Positions 1-7,796 of a stretch of 56,932 nt of DNA are shown in pieces. The position numbers and the translations under genes were made by a program. Every line of letters starts with the position of its first letter. Positions within the stretch are counted from its first letter, which is position 1. The stretch is from positions 1-56,932 of the forward strand of contig CAYLKS010000012.1 in assembly GCA_964384205.1 (NCBI GenBank), read 5' to 3'. The notes under the pieces were generated by a model. The model was not told the DNA's origin. It made no database searches and worked only from the letters and a program-made list of their open reading frames with translations. This DNA is from CAYLKS01 sp964384205 [NCBI: uncultured bacterium] (GTDB lineage Bacteria; JAGOEH01).

Positions 1-59
1 CCTTTATCAGTGGAGCTATTAATATTGCTAATGAAGTAATAGAGAAATTCAAAAGTTGA
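1..59 (+). CDS. C-terminal end of a truncated, unidentified protein
   Basis: Reading from base 3 gives an open frame of 18 codons, ending in a TGA at 57-59. The last residues, ...IANEVIEKFKS, look like an amphipathic C-terminal helix. The gene starts outside the window, so neither its start nor its function can be judged. It is called only because the frame is open to the window edge and ends in a protein-like, charged helix. It could be chance. Confidence 0.35.
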   Translation, partial: FISGAINIANEVIEKFKS

Positions 60-229
60 CATTACCAATATTTTCTAAATTTATAAAATAGTAATAACTA
101 TTTACCCTATAAAATATTTCAATACACTCCCTCTCTTGTTAATTTTTTCTATTGATTTTTAAAAATTTCCTTCATAAATTATTTTAAGTTATAATCACTT
201 TTATTTCGATTTGTTTAAATAGCTATGCT

Positions 230-466
230 GTGCTCTACGTGTTTAAAATTTTAACTTTTTATTTGAAACAATATGATGAATCTAATTTATTAAAACAGAA
301 AAATATGTATGTGGTGCAAAAAAGCTCTATAATTGTTAATCCTTTATTAAAAGAAGGATGGGCACTTAAAAAGAAATATAGTAGATTAGTTATCAATTAT
401 TTGAAATGGTCTAAAAAATCTATATGGGAAAAATATTCAAAAACAAACATTAAATTAAATAAATAA
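230..466 (+). CDS. Doubtful small ORF, possible remnant of a larger gene
   Basis: This is an open frame of 78 codons, rich in Lys and aromatic residues. It begins with GTG and has no Shine-Dalgarno sequence in front. The encoded peptide has a plausible helical C-terminal half (around NPLLKEGWALKKKYS) and no motif I recognise. The frame stays open upstream only to a stop near 185-187. It lies between a truncated gene end and the EFR1 gene, and a decayed transposon follows, so it may be a fragment of a broken gene or a chance ORF. Apart from this ORF, 60-484 is very AT-rich and shows no clear RNA structure or promoter. Confidence 0.25.
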   Translation: MLYVFKILTFYLKQYDESNLLKQKNMYVVQKSSIIVNPLLKEGWALKKKYSRLVINYLKWSKKSIWEKYSKTNIKLNK

Positions 467-484
467 AATAATGGGGGGAATAAT

Positions 485-1246
485 ATGAATGCTATATTTT
501 ATTTCACTGGAACGGGTAATTCATTATATATTGCAAAAAAAATTTCAGAAAAATTAAAAAATTGTGAGCTTATTGAAATTAAATATAACCAAGAATATAA
601 AATTAATCATGATATTGTAGGTATCGTATTCCCAGTTCATGCCTATGGTTTACAACCAATTATTAAAAATTTCCTAAAACTCAATGAAATAAAGGCAAAT
701 TATAAATTCGCAATTGCCAATTGCGCAGGAGGCCCCGGAAATACATTATTAGATTTATATAATCTAAATAAAACTTTCAATTATATTGATTATATATTAA
801 TGCCTGAAAACTATTCTATTTTAAAAAATCCAATTTCAAAAGAACAAGCAATAAAATTTATGGAAAATAAAAAAGAAAATCTGAAAAAAATAATTACAAA
901 TATACAAAATCGCAAAAACTATCTTAATCTTAATAAAAAATTTATTATTTCAAGATTATTCTTTAAAATTATAAATAAATCATTTATTAGGGGATTAAAA
1001 CATTCTGTTAAATTTTTTAAAGTGGATAAAACAAAATGCACCGGATGCTCAATATGTTCAAAATCATGTCCAATGAATAATATCGAAATGGTTAATAACC
1101 TTCCATTATGGAATAAAAATTGTATCCAATGTTTCCGATGTATTAATATATGCCCGGAACATACAATATCTTTCACACCAATTACAAAAAATCGAAATCA
1201 GTATATAAATCCCCATATCTCCCCAAAAGAATTAATCTCCAAATAG
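485..1246 (+). CDS. EFR1-type flavodoxin / 2[4Fe-4S] ferredoxin fusion
   Basis: This is a 253-residue protein predicted to be a soluble electron carrier or small oxidoreductase of the EFR1 family. The N-terminus has a flavodoxin-like phosphate loop, FTGTGNSLYIA, at about residues 8-18, for FMN. The C-terminal part, about residues 180-225, carries two [4Fe-4S] motifs: CTGCSICSKSCP and CIQCFRCINICP. The stretch between them is the usual linker and flavodoxin remainder, and the length fits the family. A strong GGGGGGAA ribosome binding site precedes the ATG. It stands alone, with no partner oxidoreductase beside it, so its redox partner is unknown. EFR1 proteins are common in strict anaerobes. 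The domain architecture is clear; the substrate is not. Confidence 0.88.
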   Translation: MNAIFYFTGTGNSLYIAKKISEKLKNCELIEIKYNQEYKINHDIVGIVFPVHAYGLQPIIKNFLKLNEIKANYKFAIANCAGGPGNTLLDLYNLNKTFNYIDYILMPENYSILKNPISKEQAIKFMENKKENLKKIITNIQNRKNYLNLNKKFIISRLFFKIINKSFIRGLKHSVKFFKVDKTKCTGCSICSKSCPMNNIEMVNNLPLWNKNCIQCFRCINICPEHTISFTPITKNRNQYINPHISPKELISK

Positions 1247-1358
1247 ATTAAATCATTAATATTAGTAAGCCAATATATTTACTGTAATAATAAAATAAGG
1301 TGATTGCTTAGAAGTTTCCACTAAATTAAATTATATTTAAAAATAGTGGAGGCGTTCT

Positions 1359-1746
1359 ATGCAATTAGACAATTTATTAAAAGTATTGAGCAGTGAAGAA
1401 GAATCTGAAAAATATTTATTGTCTAAAGGTATATTGAAGAATTATTCATCTTATTATTACTGTGGCAGCAGCAATATAGGCCGTGTAAGACGAAATTCTT
1501 ACAAGTGCTACAGTTGCGCAAGAGAATGGGGAGTACGTAAAAATAGCGTTTGGAGAATCTGCATATATCGTATGGCAAGTTTATATTGGTATTGAAGAGA
1601 GTTATGCCAAGCAAAGGCTTATGAAATTTCACGGATTATCAAAAGATAATTTTATATTTTATCTGAAAGAATTGGAATTCAGATATAATAATAAAAATAT
1701 CTTTGAAAAAATATTAAATGTCTTAAAAGTGAAAAACTCTGAGTAA
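1359..1746 (+). pseudogene. Decayed IS1595-like transposase with internal deletion
   Basis: The first frame (1359-1595, good GGAGG site) encodes the N-terminal zinc ribbon typical of IS1595/ISXO2-type transposases: an EESEKYLLSKGIL stretch, then YCGSSNIGRVRRN and YKCYSCAREWGVRKNS. The first cysteine of the ribbon is replaced by Tyr. In the next forward frame, about 1597-1746, comes the family's C-terminal end: ESYAKQRLMKFHGLSKDNF and then KELEFRYNNK, stopping at TAA 1744-1746. The whole DDE catalytic core that should lie between them is missing, and the two pieces are out of frame. The element therefore cannot encode an active transposase. Terminal inverted repeats were not recognisable by eye. 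Family assignment is from motif memory, not from a search. Confidence 0.72.
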
Positions 1747-1790
1747 TTACCAAAATTAAAATATAAATTATAATAATCCCCGATTAAAAA

Positions 1791-2714
1791 TCATACCTTC
1801 TTAAGAATATTCTTATCTTCGCATTTATTAGTCTCAAATTGAATTGTTACATGGTCAATTCCAAACTTTTCATGTAATAATTGTTCAATATTACAGAGAA
1901 TATTATCGGTTTCTGAAATCTTCATGTCCATGGGCAATTCAACATGGGCTTCAAAATGGACTTGTTTATCATCTATATTCCATAAATGAACATGATGTAC
2001 ATTACTAATTGGATCAAACTTTTCTAATTCTCGTTTTATCTCTTCTATTGAAATATTATCTGGTGCTGCCATTAATAATATTTCTACTGTTCTTTTTAAA
2101 ATTTTATAGCTTTCTTTTAGCACAAAAATTGCAATTATGAAAGTCAAAATAGGATCTATTATAGTAATGTTGTATAACTTAATAAGGATCAGCCCAATAA
2201 TAACAGTAACACTGGATAAAGAATCAACAATAAGATGCAAATATGCTGCTTTAATATTTAAATTCTTTTTTCTATCTTTACTTAAAAGGATAACACCGAT
2301 TATATTTGCCATTAATCCAATAATAGCAATAACAATAGCAATATCTGTTTTTATCATAACAGGATTAACTATTCTTAAATATGCTTCTCTAAATAGAAAT
2401 AAACTAATTGCAAATAATGAAATTGAATTAATTAATGCAGCAAGAATTTCAGCTCGTCTATAACCAAAGGTATATTTAAAATTATTAGGTTTTTTTGATA
2501 TTTTATTTGCAAAATATGCAATCAATATTGCAAAAGAATCACTTAAATTATGAAGAGAATCAGAAATTAATGAAAGACTTCCAGAAACCATCCCACCTAT
2601 TACCTCTGAAATTGCAATAATAAAATTTACCAAAAATGAACCCAATAATCTACTACCTGACAAATCAGTGATATCATGATGATGATGACTATGCTCATTT
2701 TTATGTTTTAACAT
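1791..2714 (-). CDS. Cation diffusion facilitator (CzcD/ZnT-type) metal exporter
   Basis: This 307-residue inner-membrane protein exports divalent metal ions (zinc, cobalt, iron or manganese) in exchange for protons. It begins with a His-rich cytoplasmic tail (HSHHHHD), followed by six predicted membrane helices. The CDF metal site is visible as SLHNLSDSF in helix 2 and HLIVDSLSS in helix 5. A cytoplasmic C-terminal domain of about 90 residues contains HVHLWNIDDKQVHFEAHVEL, typical of the dimerising metal-sensing domain. The His-rich tail and HxxxD motif favour zinc. The gene stands alone. It has no Shine-Dalgarno, and its promoter lies directly before the ATG (see the promoter at 2721-2749). 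Confidence 0.92.
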   Translation of the reverse strand: MLKHKNEHSHHHHDITDLSGSRLLGSFLVNFIIAISEVIGGMVSGSLSLISDSLHNLSDSFAILIAYFANKISKKPNNFKYTFGYRRAEILAALINSISLFAISLFLFREAYLRIVNPVMIKTDIAIVIAIIGLMANIIGVILLSKDRKKNLNIKAAYLHLIVDSLSSVTVIIGLILIKLYNITIIDPILTFIIAIFVLKESYKILKRTVEILLMAAPDNISIEEIKRELEKFDPISNVHHVHLWNIDDKQVHFEAHVELPMDMKISETDNILCNIEQLLHEKFGIDHVTIQFETNKCEDKNILKKV

Positions 2715-2720
2715 AACTAT

Positions 2721-2749
2721 ATAATAACAAAAATAATTAAAACTGTCAA
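2721..2749 (-). promoter_or_regulatory. Sigma70-type promoter of the CDF gene, likely leaderless
   Basis: On the minus strand TTGACA (2749-2744) is separated by exactly 17 bp from TATTAT (2726-2721). Only six bases separate the -10 box from the ATG at 2714, and they hold no Shine-Dalgarno. Normal start-site spacing would put transcription initiation at or next to the A of the ATG. Confidence 0.75.
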
Positions 2750-3197
2750 CAGCATCATTTCAATGACTACAAAAATAAAAAAAATAATATTCTTCACATA
2801 AAAATTAATGAAATAATTATACTTATGAGATTAATACTGCATGGTTATTACAGTAAAATTCTTCTTTGCTGCTCAAAAAACTTTTAACTATAGCTATAAA
2901 ATAACACCTTTTAAAAATATCATTTATCATTAATACGAAGAAGACTCTTTTGATGGTGAAAATGAAAATTTTTAGTACTACTTATTTAATACCACTACCC
3001 TATCCATTTAAATTTTTTTATTCTCTAAAATTTTATATTGTCAAAAAAAATATACCTTTTATTTTTATATAAAAGAAGTTACCACAAATCACACAATATC
3101 CTAAATTATCCAATATCTTCTGCAATAAAAACTATATTGATAAGTACTGCTTTATTTACTGCTTTATTTTTTAAAATTAATATTCTGTAATTATTTT
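2750..3197. other. AT-rich intergenic region without a recognisable gene
   Basis: About 450 bases between the CDF gene's promoter and the terminator of the dipeptidase gene. I see no ORF with a ribosome binding site, no RNA gene and no strong hairpin. The only regular structure is a perfect 12-bp tandem duplication at 3145-3168. Minus-strand read-through from the dipeptidase gene would enter it past the terminator. Confidence 0.6.
3145..3168. repeat. Perfect 12-bp tandem duplication
   Basis: The unit tactgctttatt occurs twice, head to tail, at 3145-3156 and 3157-3168. It is probably a slippage product in the noncoding region. Confidence 0.8.
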
Positions 3198-3228
3198 GAA
3201 TAAAGGCATGAATATCATGCCTTTATTC
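3198..3228 (-). terminator. Hairpin terminator after the C69 dipeptidase gene
   Basis: A perfect 13-bp inverted repeat (3198-3210 and 3216-3228) with a 5-base loop starts nine bases past the stop codon. The stem includes a GGCATG core and ends in an AT-rich arm. There is no long U-run outside the stem on the minus strand, so termination strength is uncertain. Confidence 0.7.
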
Positions 3229-3236
3229 CTATATAA

Positions 3237-4859
3237 TTATAATTCACCTTCACCATCGCGCTCTTGCTTTAAATCGAATTTACCCGGATTTTGCTTAATT
3301 TCTTTCCTTAACCACTCTTCAGGATATCCAACTGATTTTGGTCTACCTGGTTTTTCTTGAATATAGCCATCATTATATTTGGTAATCAATAAATTAGCCA
3401 GCTGTCTCCATTTTTCCACACTCATTTCGGCATTATCAATACAGTATTTTGTTAAAAACTTACTAACCAAATCTTTTTTATTTTGTTTTAATAAATATTT
3501 TGCACTTTCTTCTATTGCTGGTTGCAATTGAAATTCTAAATCTTCAATTTCTTTTTGCACCTTTTGAATATCTTTTATCATATAAGACCATCTAATATTA
3601 GCATAATTTGCCACAAAATTAATAACCCACCAGGCTGATTTTTCTGAATATTTAGCTAATGTTCCAACAGTATATGAATGTGGAATATCAGTGATAGAAG
3701 TATATAGTGGTACAAAAAAATTAGTATAAGGATTATCTGGACCGTACCAGAAAACACCGCCAATTTCATCCGGGATATAATCTCTTGATTCAGATACAAA
3801 AACAAAAGCCGCTTGCTGAGTAGCAATTGGCCTTTCCCATGAATATTTTTTATTATCAACTTTCCATTTGATTGGTCTAAATCTATCAGGAGCTCCAAAA
3901 GGACCTGCGGTTAGATTCTTTGTCATATCAAATTCCGTTCCTTCATAATGATCTCTATGAAGTGCAATCACATCTTGTACACTTAATTTTTTATCAGGTT
4001 TAATAAATAAAGGGTAAGGTTTTGCTCCCTTTTTAAACGAACTATAATCTGGTGAAAATTTTTTAGATGGAGCAACCCTTCTAAAAATACTCCAAATCCT
4101 TCTTAAAGAATATCTTGTTTGTTCTTCTGTAGGTGGATTATAAACCTTAGAGAAATTAAAAGGGGCATCTGTTTTTGGATTATAATAACCTTTCTTAATA
4201 GCAAAATCAATAACATCTTTTGAATACATACAATTTTCAGGATCATTTAAAGGAAACTCACCAATTCGAGACATATTTGCATGCGCACAAACCATTCCAT
4301 CAGGAACTTTAATTGCTACCCAAATTGCTCCTTTCTCACCAGGCCCCTTCCCTATCATTTCCATAATCCATGCTTCATTTTTATCTGCAATAGAAAAAGA
4401 TTCTCCTGTACTTGCATATCCATATTTTTCTACTAAATCTGTCATTACTTTTATTGCTTCTCTTGCAGTTTTTGCTCTTTGCAATGCAAGTATCATCAAT
4501 CTATAATAATGAAATAATCCTTCTTTATTTTGTAACTCTTTTCTACCATCAAATGTTGTTTCACCTATTGCAAGTTGATGTTCATTCATTAAGCCAACAA
4601 CTTTATATGTATGACGGACTTGTGGTATTTTTGCAACCTTCCCATTCCAATTACTAATTTCTATAGAATCATTTTCACCATAATCAGCAGCAGGATAATA
4701 TCTCAAATGTGGATGAAATTCTCCATCGCATGAATAAGAAATAATCACTGCCCCATTTTTACTTGCGCCCTTTGTTACAATAATCGAAGTACAAGAATAA
4801 AGTTTTATTGAACCGGTTAAAAAAATAAATACAAAACTAAATAAAAAAAATTTTCTCAT
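3237..4859 (-). CDS. Secreted C69-family (U34) dipeptidase
   Basis: This 540-residue Ntn-hydrolase of peptidase family C69 probably cleaves short peptides outside the cytoplasm. A signal peptide (hydrophobic residues about 4-20) ends at LYS-C, with the Cys at about residue 23. That Cys begins the conserved block CTSIIVTKGASKNGAVIISY. In this family the mature N-terminal Cys is the nucleophile, so signal cleavage would itself expose the catalytic residue. Further family blocks are SFSIADKNEAWIMEMIGKGPG and VCAHANMSRIGEF. The length is normal for bacterial secreted members. The start is supported by AAAGGAG. TolC lies upstream on the same strand but ends at its own hairpin. The same Cys could be read as a lipobox Cys, in which case the enzyme would be a lipoprotein. 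Confidence 0.88.
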   Translation of the reverse strand: MRKFFLFSFVFIFLTGSIKLYSCTSIIVTKGASKNGAVIISYSCDGEFHPHLRYYPAADYGENDSIEISNWNGKVAKIPQVRHTYKVVGLMNEHQLAIGETTFDGRKELQNKEGLFHYYRLMILALQRAKTAREAIKVMTDLVEKYGYASTGESFSIADKNEAWIMEMIGKGPGEKGAIWVAIKVPDGMVCAHANMSRIGEFPLNDPENCMYSKDVIDFAIKKGYYNPKTDAPFNFSKVYNPPTEEQTRYSLRRIWSIFRRVAPSKKFSPDYSSFKKGAKPYPLFIKPDKKLSVQDVIALHRDHYEGTEFDMTKNLTAGPFGAPDRFRPIKWKVDNKKYSWERPIATQQAAFVFVSESRDYIPDEIGGVFWYGPDNPYTNFFVPLYTSITDIPHSYTVGTLAKYSEKSAWWVINFVANYANIRWSYMIKDIQKVQKEIEDLEFQLQPAIEESAKYLLKQNKKDLVSKFLTKYCIDNAEMSVEKWRQLANLLITKYNDGYIQEKPGRPKSVGYPEEWLRKEIKQNPGKFDLKQERDGEGEL

Positions 4860-4900
4860 AAAAACTCCTTTTTTTTAAAAACTGAAAGATTTATTTATAA

Positions 4901-4931
4901 TGTCTGAGTATTTTTAGCAAATACTCAGACA
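4901..4931 (-). terminator. Hairpin terminator after the TolC-like gene
   Basis: A perfect 12-bp inverted repeat (4901-4912 and 4920-4931) with a 7-base loop, starting nine bases after the TolC stop codon. It separates the tolC-like gene from the downstream dipeptidase gene. Confidence 0.75.
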
Positions 4932-4939
4932 TATCCTAT

Positions 4940-6256
4940 CTATTTTATAGGAAAGGAGGAGGTGTTTTCTAAAACTGCCAAAGAAATCTTATAATTATAC
5001 AAAGAATAGATCAATTGACTCTGTGTATTAATCAGATTAACCTGAGCATCTAATAAGTCTAAAAACGAACCTGACCCCAAATTATATTTTTCTTGAGCCA
5101 ATCTAAACTCTTCTTTAGCAGATTCATAATTTAATTTATTAATTCTTATCTTTTCTTTTGCTTCCTCTACACTCAAAAATGCTTTTTTAATACCATCAAT
5201 TAAAGATAATTTTGTCTTTTTAAAATTCTCTTTTGATATATAATAATTATATCTCTGTTTATTCAAATTTATTTCTCTTGTAAATCCATCAAAAATATTC
5301 CATGTTAATCCCACATACAAACTCCTCGAATAATCATTTTTAAAGAAATTATTTATTTTATTTAATTTATTATCACTCCAACTATGAGAAAAACCAGCCG
5401 AAAGTTTAGGAAGATAATTTGAAAAATTACTCCATAAATAATACTTATTTGCTTTTAAATTACTTTTACTATAGCTTATAGATGGATGATTATGTAACGC
5501 ATAATCAACTAACTTATTATAATCTAATTCAACGTAATTTGTATCAAATTCATCCTGAATATTCAATGCAGAATCTGGATTTATTCCCAATACTTTATTC
5601 AGTTCACTCAAAGCTTGTTTATAATTCTTCAAATTAGTAAGAGAATCTAATACAGCCTGACCTAATAGCCCTTTCTGCTTTATAACATCTAACTGAGATT
5701 TTAATCCTAACTTATACATTTCCTCTATTTTTTTTAATTGATTTCTCGAACGTTTAACATTTTCAACAGAAGCTTCATATAATTTCTTATATGCTAATAT
5801 ATTATAATATTTTGTCTTTACATTTAGAATTAAATCCAATTCCTGTTGTTTATGCTGATCTTTAATAGCATTATAATATGATTTTTGAGCCCTTATTCTA
5901 AAAAATAGCCCTATATCAAATAAGGTAATCCCGGAACTTATGCTTGCAGAATAATAATCTTGAGTATATTTTTTATCACGAAAAAATAAACCTGTGGACG
6001 GATCAACCTTTACCTGACTTGAAGGTCCTCTTGTTATTTTCGAACCGGAAACTCTTGCATTCAATCCGGGTATAAATGGAGTATAACTACCAAGATAATC
6101 TAATTTCCCCTTCTTCACATTATAGTAACTTATTTTAAAATCCGGATTATTTTTCTTTGCTAAATCAATACATTGCTGTAATGATAAATTATCAGCTCTT
6201 AATTTGATAAAACCTACCATAAAAAACAAAATTAAAAGTAATCTAAAAACCTTCAT
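4940..6256 (-). CDS. TolC-family outer membrane efflux protein
   Basis: This is a protein of about 438 residues, forming the outer-membrane and periplasmic channel of a tripartite efflux pump or type I secretion system. A signal peptide (FRLLLILFFMVGFIKLRA) is followed by the family opening NLSLQQCIDLAKKNNPDFKIS. Two coiled-coil repeats follow, each with the TolC pattern of long amphipathic helices; the second ends in EEFRLAQEKYNLGSGSFLDL and ...VNLINTQSQLIYSLYNYKIS. I chose the ATG at 6256 over the in-frame GTG six bases upstream because GGAAGGG sits at a proper distance from the ATG. No inner-membrane pump or adaptor gene is adjacent, so the partner must be encoded elsewhere. A TATAAT-like box lies at 6286-6281. 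Confidence 0.9.
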   Translation of the reverse strand: MKVFRLLLILFFMVGFIKLRADNLSLQQCIDLAKKNNPDFKISYYNVKKGKLDYLGSYTPFIPGLNARVSGSKITRGPSSQVKVDPSTGLFFRDKKYTQDYYSASISSGITLFDIGLFFRIRAQKSYYNAIKDQHKQQELDLILNVKTKYYNILAYKKLYEASVENVKRSRNQLKKIEEMYKLGLKSQLDVIKQKGLLGQAVLDSLTNLKNYKQALSELNKVLGINPDSALNIQDEFDTNYVELDYNKLVDYALHNHPSISYSKSNLKANKYYLWSNFSNYLPKLSAGFSHSWSDNKLNKINNFFKNDYSRSLYVGLTWNIFDGFTREINLNKQRYNYYISKENFKKTKLSLIDGIKKAFLSVEEAKEKIRINKLNYESAKEEFRLAQEKYNLGSGSFLDLLDAQVNLINTQSQLIYSLYNYKISLAVLENTSSFPIK

Positions 6257-6357
6257 ATTCACCCTTCCTTTTTTATTTTTATTATACGAATTTTTTAAAA
6301 TTTTGTTTTATATAAAATAATAAATTTTTGATAAAATTCAAAAAAAATAAAATAAAT

Positions 6358-6386
6358 TTGACTTTATAATTATTTTTATTTAATTA
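6358..6386 (+). promoter_or_regulatory. Probable promoter of the aminopeptidase gene
   Basis: TTGACT at 6358-6363, a 17-bp spacer, and TAATTA at 6381-6386, upstream of the AAGGGAG ribosome binding site and the ATG at 6414. The -35 box is good. The -10 box is weak in this AT-rich background. Confidence 0.45.
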
Positions 6387-6413
6387 CTAAAAAACAAAAG
6401 GGAGTTAATATAT

Positions 6414-7796
6414 ATGTTTAATAAAGAAATATACATTTCAAGAAGAAATAAACTAAAAAAATTAGTCAATGACGGTATAATTATTCTCTTCGGAAATTTC
6501 GATTCTCCTATCAATTTCTATAATAACCAGTACTATTTTCGACAGGATAGTACATTCCTATATTTCTTTGGAATTAACCTCCCAAATTTAATAGCTGTTA
6601 TTGATATTAATAATAATGAAGAAGTTATTTTTGGCAATAATTCTGATATAGATGATATCGTGTGGACGGGAAAAGAATTAAAAATCAATGAAATAGCAAA
6701 TCAAATAGGAATCTCTACCACTTATCCATTATCACACGTAGCAAACTACCTCAAAAATAAAAAAAACATCCATTTTCTACCCCCTTATAGAGCAGAACAC
6801 AAGCTTTTACTATCGGAAATTCTGAATATACCATCAGAAAAACAAAAACTCCTTGCTTCTAAAAAATTAATACAAAGCATAGTCTCATTAAGAGAAATAA
6901 AAGATGAAAATGAAATACATGAAATAACGTCAGCAATAAACAAAACATACGAGATGATTGATTATGCAATTAAAAATATAAAAACTTTACAATATGAAAA
7001 AGATATTCTTGCATTATTTAAAAAATTTGCAACTGAAAATGATATGAACTTTTCATTTCAACCAATAATTACAATAAATAACCAAATTCTTCATAATACA
7101 GAATTCAAAAATAAACTAATTCCAAATCAATTACTACTAATAGATACAGGGCTTGAAACAGAAAATGGATATGCAGGAGACATATCAAGAATATTCCCAA
7201 TTGGTGGCAAATTTACTCCAGAACAACAATATATATATGAAATTGTAGAAGATACATATACAAAATGTATAGATCTCTGTAAACCAGATATTAAATTTTT
7301 AGATGTACACCTATTCGCATATGAAAATATAGCACTTGGATTAAAAGAATTAAATATTCTAAAAGGCAATATAGATGATATCCTAACGTCTGGAGTAATT
7401 ACAACTTTCTTTCCCTGTGGATTGGGACACTTTTTAGGGCTGGATGTCCATGATATGGAAAACTACGGAGAAGAGCTTGTTGGATATAATGATAAAATAA
7501 AAAAATCCTCTGAATTCGGGCTAAAATCTCTCAGACTTGCAAAAGAATTAAAAGAAAATTTTGTTCTTACAATTGAACCTGGTATTTATTTTATACCAGA
7601 ACTTATAAAACAAAGAATAAAAGATTCGAAATATTCTCAATTTATTAATAAAGACATATTAGAAAAATTTATATATGTAAAAGGTATTCGTATTGAAGAT
7701 GATTTTTTAATAACAAAAAAAGGTGCAAAAAAATTAGGAAATCATTTTCCAAATAAGTATAACGAAATTAAAGAGTACATAAATGAAATTTATTAA
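6414..7796 (+). CDS. Xaa-Pro aminopeptidase (M24B metallopeptidase)
   Basis: This 460-residue cytoplasmic dinuclear-metal peptidase removes N-terminal residues preceding proline. The N-terminal AMP_N-type domain spans about residues 1-125 (YYFRQDSTFLYFFGINLPN). The M24 pita-bread domain follows, with all metal ligands visible: DTGLETENGYAGDISR (two Asp), GLGHFLGLDVHD (His), LTIEPGIYF (Glu) and GIRIEDDFLI (Glu). AAGGGAG precedes the ATG. The 3' end overlaps the next gene by 14 bases, so the two are probably co-translated. It fits a peptide- or amino-acid-using lifestyle, together with the OPT transporter and the C69 dipeptidase elsewhere in the window. Confidence 0.93.
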   Translation: MFNKEIYISRRNKLKKLVNDGIIILFGNFDSPINFYNNQYYFRQDSTFLYFFGINLPNLIAVIDINNNEEVIFGNNSDIDDIVWTGKELKINEIANQIGISTTYPLSHVANYLKNKKNIHFLPPYRAEHKLLLSEILNIPSEKQKLLASKKLIQSIVSLREIKDENEIHEITSAINKTYEMIDYAIKNIKTLQYEKDILALFKKFATENDMNFSFQPIITINNQILHNTEFKNKLIPNQLLLIDTGLETENGYAGDISRIFPIGGKFTPEQQYIYEIVEDTYTKCIDLCKPDIKFLDVHLFAYENIALGLKELNILKGNIDDILTSGVITTFFPCGLGHFLGLDVHDMENYGEELVGYNDKIKKSSEFGLKSLRLAKELKENFVLTIEPGIYFIPELIKQRIKDSKYSQFINKDILEKFIYVKGIRIEDDFLITKKGAKKLGNHFPNKYNEIKEYINEIY

